DNA of 5,236 bases from Myxococcota bacterium (GTDB lineage Bacteria; Myxococcota_A; Polyangia; HGW-17; JAJRWW01): contig JAJRWW010000528.1 of NCBI GenBank assembly GCA_024276595.1, positions 1-5,236 on the forward strand. The letters run 5' to 3'. The translations under genes and the position numbers were made by a program. Positions 1 to 5,236 of the stretch are shown piece by piece; the first letter of the stretch is position 1; every line of letters begins with the position of its first letter. A model generated the notes under the pieces. It had not been told where the DNA came from and made no database searches. It worked only from the letters and a program-made list of their open reading frames with translations.

Positions 1-1
1 G

Positions 2-1021
2 CGCGGGGCGGCTCAGGACATGGTCGCGGTGGGGGGAGGGCGAGACCGACGCACGGGGCTTCCGGTGGTGAGCCTCTACGGGGATACCCCGGAGAGCCTC
101 AGGCCCGCGCCGGAGCAGCTAGCCGATCTGGATGTGCTGGTGTGCGATCTGCAAGACATCGGGAGCCGCTACTACACCTACACCTGGACCGTGGCCCTCT
201 GCCTGGAGGTGGCCGCAGGGCAGGGCGTTGAGGTGGTGGTCTGCGATCGTCCCAACCCCCTGGGTGGCGAGCTGGTGGAGGGCGGAACGGTGGCCAGGGG
301 CTTCGCCTCCTTCGTGGGCCTGCATCCCGTGCCAAACCGACACGGGATGACCATCGGCGAGCTGGTTTCGCTGTACCGGGCGGACAGGAGGCTGGACGTG
401 GAGCTCACGGTGGTGGAGCTGGAGGGGTGGCGCAGGGACATGCTCTTTGACGACTGCGGGCTGCCCTGGGTGATGCCCTCTCCCAACATGCCCACCCTCG
501 ACACCGCCCTCGTCTACCCTGGCCTCTGCCTTGTGGAGGGCACCGAGCTGAGCGAGGGCCGTGGCACCACGCGCCCCTTCGAGCTGGTGGGGGCTCCGTT
601 CGTGGATGCAGACGACCTCGCTTGCGCCCTCTGTGACCTGGGTTTGCCCGGGGTGGCCTTCCGCCCGGCGTGGTTTCTGCCGCAGTTCCACAAGCACGTA
701 GGGGAGCTCTGCGGTGGCGTGCAGATCCACGTCACGGATCGCCGAGCCTTCCGCCCGTATCTCACCGGCGTGGCGCTCATCTCCACGGTGCGCTCGCTGT
801 ACCCGGAGCAGCTCCGCTGGCGCACCAGAGCATACGAGTTCGTCAGCGACATCCCTGCCATTGACCTGCTGGCAGGGGACGACACCCTGCGCCGGCTCGT
901 GGATGGCGGGGCAGACCTTCAGACCCTTCGGGGGAGCTGGCGCTCCTGGGAGGAGTCATTCAGGGAGCGGCGTGAGCCCTTTCTGCTGTACGGGCATGGG
1001 GCCCAGGGGAGCCATCGGTGA
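2..1021 (+). CDS. namZ: NamZ-family (DUF1343) exo-beta-N-acetylmuramidase, 5'-truncated by window edge
   Basis: Members of this family (Bacillus subtilis YbbC/NamZ, Tannerella NamZ) remove MurNAc from the non-reducing end of peptidoglycan fragments during wall turnover and recycling. 339 residues are visible. Family landmarks in order, counted from base 2, are RGAAQDM (1-7), SRYYTYTWT (about 56), DRPNPLGG (82-89), RHGMTIGEL (113-121), SPNMPTLDTA (160-169), YPGLCLVEGTELSEGRGTTRPF (172-193) and a C-terminal F..RREPFLLYG. The frame is open to the left edge, and RGAAQDM precedes the first ATG (base 20) and matches the conserved stretch after the family's 'PEHG' motif, so the gene begins upstream. 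Roughly 50-80 residues are missing, including that motif, where I recall the catalytic Glu being placed; activity and any signal peptide therefore cannot be judged. The stop lies 4 nt before the nadD-like start. Family assignment is very secure; the exact substrate is inferred. Confidence 0.95.
   Translation, partial: RGAAQDMVAVGGGRDRRTGLPVVSLYGDTPESLRPAPEQLADLDVLVCDLQDIGSRYYTYTWTVALCLEVAAGQGVEVVVCDRPNPLGGELVEGGTVARGFASFVGLHPVPNRHGMTIGELVSLYRADRRLDVELTVVELEGWRRDMLFDDCGLPWVMPSPNMPTLDTALVYPGLCLVEGTELSEGRGTTRPFELVGAPFVDADDLACALCDLGLPGVAFRPAWFLPQFHKHVGELCGGVQIHVTDRRAFRPYLTGVALISTVRSLYPEQLRWRTRAYEFVSDIPAIDLLAGDDTLRRLVDGGADLQTLRGSWRSWEESFRERREPFLLYGHGAQGSHR
1005..1011 (+). promoter_or_regulatory. 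Possible Shine-Dalgarno for nadD
   Basis: AGGGGAG sits within the end of namZ, but its spacer of 14 nt to the GTG at 1026 is longer than usual. Translation of nadD may therefore depend mainly on ribosomes finishing namZ at 1019-1021 and restarting. Confidence 0.35.
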
Positions 1022-1025
1022 TACC

Positions 1026-1613
1026 GTGAGCGCAGCCTCGAAGCTCACCCGGCGCATCGGAGTCTTCGGGGGCTCCTTTGACCCGCCCCACGTGGCTCAC
1101 CAGCTCGTTTGCACCCTGGCCCTCTCCGTGGGCGGGGTGGACCAGGTCTGGCTCGTGCCCTGCTTCCGCCACGCCTTTGACAAGCGACTGGCGCCCTTCG
1201 AGGATCGCCTGCTCATGTGTCGCATGGCAGCGGAGCCCTTTGGCTCCCGTGCGCTGGTGAGCGACGTGGAGCAGACCATAGGAGGAGTGAGCCGCACCAT
1301 CGTCACCCTGGAGCACCTCCGGGAGCAACGCCCGGAGGCGAGCTGGGTCATCGTGCTTGGCTCCGACATCCTCGGAGAGGTGGAGCGCTGGCAGGAGTGG
1401 GAGAGGATCCAGGAGCTGGCGGAGCTGTTCGTGGTGGGCCGCGCAGAGGCCGCGGGCGTGACAGGGGTTTCGCTGCCCAACATCTCCTCCAGTGAGATCC
1501 GGGAGCGGCTCGGGCGGGGAGAGGACGTGACCGGGCTGGTGCCCGGTGCTGTGCTGGCCCACATCAGGTCCCGCGGGCTGTATGAGGGCGCTCCGAGCGG
1601 GCGCATGGAATAG
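1026..1613 (+). CDS. nadD: NadD-type nicotinate-nucleotide adenylyltransferase, divergent compact variant
   Basis: Predicted cytoplasmic enzyme joining ATP and nicotinate mononucleotide to give deamido-NAD in NAD synthesis. The 195-residue product has the nucleotidyltransferase signature GGSFDPPHVAH at 15-25 (HxxH at H22/H25), a GSD...W..W segment in place of the usual GAD...W, and the C-terminal ISSSEIR motif at 153-159, followed by the LVP...I...GLY ending typical of NadD. Odd points are HAFDK where most NadD proteins have a PPHK-like motif, SRT in place of SYT, and a short spacer between VVGRA and the ISSSEIR motif. The GTG at 1026 is preferred because it starts 10 residues before RIGVFGGSF and lies 4 nt after the upstream stop, which suits reinitiation. 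An ATG at 996 in the same frame would add 10 residues and overlap namZ by 26 nt; it lacks a clear ribosome site. The fold is certain; nicotinate versus nicotinamide mononucleotide as substrate, or a paralogue role, is less so. Confidence 0.87.
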   Translation: MSAASKLTRRIGVFGGSFDPPHVAHQLVCTLALSVGGVDQVWLVPCFRHAFDKRLAPFEDRLLMCRMAAEPFGSRALVSDVEQTIGGVSRTIVTLEHLREQRPEASWVIVLGSDILGEVERWQEWERIQELAELFVVGRAEAAGVTGVSLPNISSSEIRERLGRGEDVTGLVPGAVLAHIRSRGLYEGAPSGRME

Positions 1614-1667
1614 AGTCACGACAAGTGTTAATGTCATGGCACGAGATCGAACCAGCGGAGCTTGGAT
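1614..1667 (+). promoter_or_regulatory. 54-nt intergenic gap before the receptor gene; possible promoter/operator
   Basis: This is the only real gap in the window. Its first half (1614-1640) is about 56% A/T, clearly above the flanking genes. It contains GTTAAT at 1627-1632, which fits only 4 of 6 bases of a -10 box, and a small inverted pair GACA-N8-TGTC at 1620-1635. I find no convincing -35 box and no terminator hairpin. The receptor pair could have its own promoter here or be read through from namZ-nadD; the sequence does not decide. Confidence 0.25.
1657..1660 (+). promoter_or_regulatory. Shine-Dalgarno that selects the GTG start of the receptor
   Basis: GGAG lies 7 nt before the GTG at 1668 but only 1 nt before the in-frame TTG at 1662. 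The spacing favours GTG, making the annotated protein two residues shorter than the longest reading frame. Confidence 0.7.
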
Positions 1668-4322
1668 GTGGCCAGATCCCTGCTTGTGCCCGTTACATTG
1701 GTAGCCCTGGTCGTTGGCGGTGATGCGGCATCCGGGGCGCCTGCGGCGGTCAAGGTCACCTACCCAAAGCTGATAAAGCCCGTACGCGCCCCCTATCCGC
1801 CGGCGGCCCTTGCGGCTCGGCGGCAGGGCGTGGTGGTCATGCACGTGACCGTGGACACCCGGGGGAGGGTGTCGGCCGCCCAGGTGGTCAAGTCGGCCGG
1901 CGCCGACCTGGACAGGGCCGCCCTGTGGGCGGTGAGACAGTTCCTCTACAGGCCGGCCACCGTGGGGGGCAAGCCCGTTGTGGTGAAGATCAGGGTCGCC
2001 TACCCATTTAGGTTGAGCCCGGCGAAGGGGCCCAGACCTCCTGCCCGCCGTGTCGCGCGTGCTGTGGCCAAGGGTGGGAAGCGTCGGCGCCCACCGCCGG
2101 CTGCCCGCCGCGGCAACAGGAGGCCCTCCGCGCTGCTCGGGTTGCTCCGGGGCGTTGTGCGGGAGAAGGGCACCCGAAACCGCCTGGAGGACGTGGAGGT
2201 CGTCGCGTTCCCCAAGGGCGGCGGTCGTCCCGCGGGCAGCGCGCACACCGACAGCAAGGGGCGGTTCCGGCTGGTCCTCCCGCCGGGGCGCTACCTCGTG
2301 CAGGTGCGTGCCCAGGGCTGCTTCCCGTTCAAGGTGAGCGAGAGGCTCGCCCCGGCGAGCAGGCTTTCGGTGGAGTACTTCGTGGAGCGGCTCGTCTACG
2401 ACCCCTATCAGACCGTGGTGGTGGGCAGGGCCCTGCGCAAGGAGGTCACCAGGTACACGGTGCCCGTGGAGGTGGTGGAGAAGATCCCCGGCACCCAGGG
2501 AGACGCGCTGCGCGCCATCCAGAACATGCCGGGGGTGGGACGGGCGAGCTTCAGCCTGGGCTTTCTGCTGGTTCGCGGCTCGGACCCGCGGGACACCAGG
2601 GTCCTGCTGGAGGGGCACGTCATCCCGCAGCTATACCACTTCATGGGCCTCTCCTCGGTGTTCAACTCGGACCTGATCCGGCGCCTGGACTTTTTGCCCG
2701 GCAACTTCTCCGTGCGCTACGGCAGGACCATGGGAGGCATCGTGGACGTTTACTCCAGGCGCCCGCGCCGGGACGGATGGCACGGCTACCTGGACGCGGA
2801 CCTCTGGGACGTGGGGGCGCTGGTGGAGGGCCCGGTTGGGCGGGGCAGCCTGGCCCTGTCTTTGCGCCGGGCACACATAGATGCCATCTTCGCCCTCCTG
2901 CCCGACATCGCCCTGACCGCGGCCTACTACGACTACCAGGCCCTCTTCGACTACCCGGTGGGCGGCGGTCGTCTGCGGATCATCGCCTTTGGCTCCGACG
3001 ACCGCCTCAAGCGCCGGATAGAGGACACCAAGCGTTTCGAGACGGTGCATGTGACCCTCTTTGCCAAGACCATCGCCCTTTGGAAGCGCAGCTTCGGGGC
3101 GCACCGGCTCCGACTCTCGCTGGCGGGTGGATACACCCGCACCGAGTCAGGGCCCGGGCCGGAGGCGGTGGAGGACATAGGGCGCATGTCCTGGAGGCTC
3201 CACTACGGCTACGAGGTGCACAGGACCCTGAGCCTGCTGCTGGGCCTGGTGGGGGAGGTGGGCAGGTCGCGCCTCTCCACGTACCCGTCGGCCCTCTCGC
3301 TGGCCCTGCTCAACAACGAGGACGCCTCCGAGCTGGATGTCCCTGGCACGGAGATCTGGACCACCGTGGTGAGCCAGGCGGTCTTTGCCGAGGCCACATG
3401 GAGGCCCACCAGGGCGCTGTCTGTCATCCCGGGGCTCCGAGGCGAGTACCTCCGCGCCGCACAGGTGAGCCGTTTTGTGCTGGACCCACGCATCACCGCG
3501 AGGTTGACGCTGCTTCCCCGCAGGCTGGATGTCTCCGCGGCGGTGGGGCTCTTCAGCCAGGAGCCGCAGGTGGAGCGCATCCACAGGCTGCTGGGCGGCA
3601 ACCCGAAGCTGCGCCACGAGCGAGCCCTGCACGTGGGGCTGGGGGTCTCCTTGAAGATCCTGCCGTCGCTGACTCTGGACGTGACGGGCTTTTACAAGCG
3701 CCTGTACGGGGTGATCGCCGAGAGCGACTCCTGGGTCGCCGGGCCGAGCGGCCCCGTGCCCGAGAACCTGGCCAACCAGGGGAGCGGGCGCATCTACGGT
3801 GGCGAGCTGCTTCTCAAGAAGGCCTCCAACGGGGACTGCCCCAGGTGGCTGAAGGCGGTCAAGTGCTTCGCCTGGCTCAGCTACACCTTGCTACGGTCGG
3901 AGCGGCGCTTCGACAGGGGAGGGGCCTGGGAGCTCTTCGAGGACGACCAGACCCACCTGCTCACCTTCGTGGTCTCGGCCACCTGGCCAGGGGGCTGGGC
4001 GCTGGGGCTGCGTTTTCGCCTGGCCTCGGGGCGTCCGGAGGACTTCTACACGGCGGGGCTGTTCGACTCGGACGGGAACACCTACCTGGGCGCTCCCGGG
4101 TCAGTGCGGGCTGGACGCATGCCCACCTTTCACCAGCTCGACATTCGGCTGGACAAGCAGTTCGTCTGGAAGCGCTGGATGCTGGCCATCTACCTGGACA
4201 TTCAGAACGTCTACAGCTACCAGACCTCCGAGTTCGTCCAGTACAACTTCAACTTCACCCGCAACGGCATGCTCAAGGGTCTCCCCATCGTGCCGTCCCT
4301 GGGGATCAGGGGGAAGATATGA
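1668..4322 (+). CDS. TonB-dependent outer-membrane receptor with an N-terminal TonB C-terminal domain
   Basis: An 884-residue predicted outer-membrane transporter or receptor; ligand unknown. Order: signal peptide (about 1-22: Arg3, hydrophobic core 4-18, small residues after); TonB C-terminal domain (about 38-116, with APYPPAAL, GVVVMHVTVD..G, SAG..LDRAALWAV and a closing FLYRPA); Arg/Lys/Pro-rich linker (120-152, 14 basic and no acidic residues); carboxypeptidase-regulatory-like beta-sandwich (about 158-237, with T.SKGRFRLVLPPGRYLV); TonB-box-like YQTVVVGR (247-254); plug (about 258-368, with IPGTQGDALRAIQNMPGV, LLVRGS and the closing FLPGNFSVRYGRTMGGIVDV); barrel (about 369-884), ending with FHQLDIRLDKQF, YLDIQNVY and LPIVPSLGIRGKI. 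The last residue is Ile, not the usual aromatic. Cys724 and Cys733 form a possible disulfide. GTG was chosen by ribosome-site spacing and by the good signal peptide it gives. The next gene overlaps its stop, implying joint function. The fusion layout seems familiar from Myxococcota receptors; its mechanism is not something I know to be established. Confidence 0.93.
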   Translation: MARSLLVPVTLVALVVGGDAASGAPAAVKVTYPKLIKPVRAPYPPAALAARRQGVVVMHVTVDTRGRVSAAQVVKSAGADLDRAALWAVRQFLYRPATVGGKPVVVKIRVAYPFRLSPAKGPRPPARRVARAVAKGGKRRRPPPAARRGNRRPSALLGLLRGVVREKGTRNRLEDVEVVAFPKGGGRPAGSAHTDSKGRFRLVLPPGRYLVQVRAQGCFPFKVSERLAPASRLSVEYFVERLVYDPYQTVVVGRALRKEVTRYTVPVEVVEKIPGTQGDALRAIQNMPGVGRASFSLGFLLVRGSDPRDTRVLLEGHVIPQLYHFMGLSSVFNSDLIRRLDFLPGNFSVRYGRTMGGIVDVYSRRPRRDGWHGYLDADLWDVGALVEGPVGRGSLALSLRRAHIDAIFALLPDIALTAAYYDYQALFDYPVGGGRLRIIAFGSDDRLKRRIEDTKRFETVHVTLFAKTIALWKRSFGAHRLRLSLAGGYTRTESGPGPEAVEDIGRMSWRLHYGYEVHRTLSLLLGLVGEVGRSRLSTYPSALSLALLNNEDASELDVPGTEIWTTVVSQAVFAEATWRPTRALSVIPGLRGEYLRAAQVSRFVLDPRITARLTLLPRRLDVSAAVGLFSQEPQVERIHRLLGGNPKLRHERALHVGLGVSLKILPSLTLDVTGFYKRLYGVIAESDSWVAGPSGPVPENLANQGSGRIYGGELLLKKASNGDCPRWLKAVKCFAWLSYTLLRSERRFDRGGAWELFEDDQTHLLTFVVSATWPGGWALGLRFRLASGRPEDFYTAGLFDSDGNTYLGAPGSVRAGRMPTFHQLDIRLDKQFVWKRWMLAIYLDIQNVYSYQTSEFVQYNFNFTRNGMLKGLPIVPSLGIRGKI
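4308..4314 (+). promoter_or_regulatory. Shine-Dalgarno for the lipoprotein gene, inside the receptor gene
   Basis: AGGGGGA ends 4 nt before the ATG at 4319 and lies in the last codons of the receptor gene. With the ATGA overlap it fits coupled translation of the two proteins. Confidence 0.55.
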
Positions 4323-5236
4323 CCCTCCAGGCACTGGAGCCAGCCGCTCGACGCGCGGTGTTGGGGGCGATGCTGCTCGTGCAGGCGGTCGGGTGTGTCC
4401 CGGACTTACCCCCGGCCTCTCGCCTGGATGACTCGCCCCAGGTGCTGGCCTTGCGGGCGGAGCCATCCACCGCGGCGCCGGGGCAGGAGGTGCGCCTCGA
4501 CAGCCTGGTGTACTGGCCAGGTGCTGGCCCCGAGTACCTCTGGCTGGTGTGTGTGCCCGGAGTCACCGACACCATCGACTCCTGCGTGAGCAGGCGCCTG
4601 GGAGGCGGCGATCTCCTGGTGCCCCGGTGCCAGGACGAGCCCACGGCGTCGCTGTGCTACGCATCCAGGGACGCCACGGCCGTCTACAGGGTGCCCGCAA
4701 GCATTCCCACGGATGACGAGGGGGCGGCCCTGGTGTACGTGGAGCTGGTGGTCGCCGACGACGTGGACAGTGAGCAATGTGTGCGCGCCTACCGGGATGA
4801 GGCCCCCTCCGAGCGCTGCCTGGTGGCGCTCAAGCGTGTCCACGTGACCGCCTCTGGGGCCCCATCCACCCCGGCGCTGCTCCAGCTTCAGGTGGACGGG
4901 ACATGGGCGGACGCATCCCAGGTGATGAGCCTGCCCTCGCCCGGAGGGGACGGAGAGCCCCTGGAGGTGTCTCTCGCAGCGGCGGTGGACCCACAGAGCG
5001 TGGACCTCCTGCTTGGAGCGGCGGAGGGGGAGACGGCCGCGCTCGGGCTTGCCTGGTACAGCGACTGCGGTGAGCTGGAGCCAGACACCGGGTCTGTCAC
5101 CTGTACCGCCGGTCCGGACCCAGGGGAGCCTCCAGCCTGCGAGGTGGCGGAGACTACCTGGACCCTGGAGACATCGGGGGACTGCGTTGTGTACGTGGTG
5201 CTCCGAGACGGTCGCGGAGGAGTGGACTGGCTCTCC
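4319..5236 (+). CDS. Cys-rich lipoprotein with Ig/PKD-like domains, 3'-truncated by window edge
   Basis: The frame is open for all 306 visible codons to the right edge. The N-terminus reads as a lipoprotein signal: Arg11-Arg12, hydrophobic segment 13-24, and a lipobox-like AVGC with Cys26 as the lipid site. Val at +2 rather than Asp fits outer-membrane sorting. Ten further Cys follow (78, 89, 104, 113, 154, 167, 250, 262, 274, 289), suggesting disulfides in the periplasm or outside the cell. A first beta-rich domain starts near 40 (VLALRAEPSTAAPGQEVRL, then YLWLVC). A second, about 217-306, has AWYSDCGEL, a later WTLE, then CVVYVVLRDGRGG, a pattern like PKD/Ig-like domains. The ATG overlaps the receptor stop as ATGA and has a good ribosome site. 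No enzymatic motif is seen. The role is unknown; by position, a partner or ligand-binding subunit of the receptor is the leading guess. The second domain looks nearly finished at the window end, so probably only a short tail is missing. Confidence 0.82.
   Translation, partial: MTLQALEPAARRAVLGAMLLVQAVGCVPDLPPASRLDDSPQVLALRAEPSTAAPGQEVRLDSLVYWPGAGPEYLWLVCVPGVTDTIDSCVSRRLGGGDLLVPRCQDEPTASLCYASRDATAVYRVPASIPTDDEGAALVYVELVVADDVDSEQCVRAYRDEAPSERCLVALKRVHVTASGAPSTPALLQLQVDGTWADASQVMSLPSPGGDGEPLEVSLAAAVDPQSVDLLLGAAEGETAALGLAWYSDCGELEPDTGSVTCTAGPDPGEPPACEVAETTWTLETSGDCVVYVVLRDGRGGVDWLS

Noticed and set aside
20..22. ATG at 20 as the true namZ start
   Set aside because: The frame is open upstream, and the codons before it (RGAAQD) match the conserved family stretch, so this Met is internal.
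119..730. Minus-strand open frame opposite namZ (203 codons)
   Set aside because: It lies fully inside the conserved NamZ coding region and shows no recognisable motif.
714..1025. Extending the nadD-like gene upstream to an ATG at 714 or 996
   Set aside because: Sequence before 1026 in that frame is Arg/Ser/Pro-rich out-of-frame NamZ coding. The NadD fold needs only about 10 residues before GGSFDPPH. The 996 start remains possible but lacks a ribosome site.
1620..1635. GACA-N8-TGTC inverted pair as an operator
   Set aside because: Only four bases per arm, which is easily expected by chance; mentioned in the gap entry but not claimed as a binding site.
1636..1704. A 22-codon ATG frame overlapping the receptor start
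   Set aside because: No ribosome site, no hydrophobic or leader-peptide pattern, and it overlaps the receptor signal peptide coding in another frame.
960..2618. A 552-codon open frame on the minus strand across nadD and the receptor start
   Set aside because: It is the complement of two well-recognised + strand genes, and its translation is rich in His, Pro, Gly and Arg without any family motif, as expected for antisense frames in high-GC DNA.
2631..3632. Minus-strand open frames opposite the receptor barrel (2631-3104, 3147-3632)
   Set aside because: Low-information antisense frames; the + strand plug and barrel sequence explains the region.
4101..4843. Minus-strand open frames opposite the lipoprotein (4101-4466, 4306-4644, 4406-4843)
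   Set aside because: The + strand frame from 4319 is open to the edge, has a lipoprotein signal, a ribosome site and patterned cysteines; the antisense frames have none of these.
1..5236. tRNA/rRNA genes, CRISPR repeats, insertion sequences, attachment sites, rho-independent terminators
   Set aside because: Looked for on both strands by eye; no direct-repeat array, transposase motif, terminal inverted repeat, tRNA-like cloverleaf or hairpin plus T-run was seen.

Overview
The window is a GC-rich, gene-dense stretch (strong G/C bias at third codon positions) in which everything recognisable is encoded on the + strand. The protein types suggest a Gram-negative bacterium of the Myxococcota / former Deltaproteobacteria. 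The main pointers are an outer-membrane receptor carrying its own N-terminal TonB C-terminal domain, a Cys-rich lipoprotein with the 'LALRAEPSTAAPGQEV' style of Ig-like domain, and a NadD variant that I associate with that group. The assignment rests on remembered family resemblance, not on a search.

Layout: (1) 2-1021 is the 3' part of a NamZ / DUF1343 gene (exo-beta-N-acetylmuramidase family), whose N-terminus lies upstream of the window. (2) 1026-1613 is a compact, divergent NadD-type nicotinate-nucleotide adenylyltransferase starting 4 nt after the namZ stop. (3) 1614-1667 is a 54-nt gap, richer in A/T than its surroundings, ending in a Shine-Dalgarno. (4) 1668-4322 encodes an 884-residue TonB-dependent outer-membrane receptor with the order signal peptide, TonB C-terminal domain, very basic Pro-rich linker, carboxypeptidase-regulatory-like domain, TonB-box-like strand, plug, beta-barrel. 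(5) 4319-5236 is the start of a Cys-rich lipoprotein gene whose ATG overlaps the receptor stop codon (ATGA); it runs off the window and is open for all 306 visible codons.

The genes form two couples. namZ-nadD are almost contiguous and concern cell-wall sugar turnover and NAD synthesis. The receptor and lipoprotein are translationally coupled and look like an outer-membrane uptake or sensing pair, loosely analogous in layout to TbpA/TbpB or SusC/SusD although unrelated in sequence. The most interesting point is that the receptor holds both a TonB-box-like strand and a TonB-type binding domain, so it could in principle engage itself or a sister receptor. No RNA genes, mobile elements, CRISPR arrays, long repeats or convincing terminators were seen, and no stretch over 300 bases lacks a gene.
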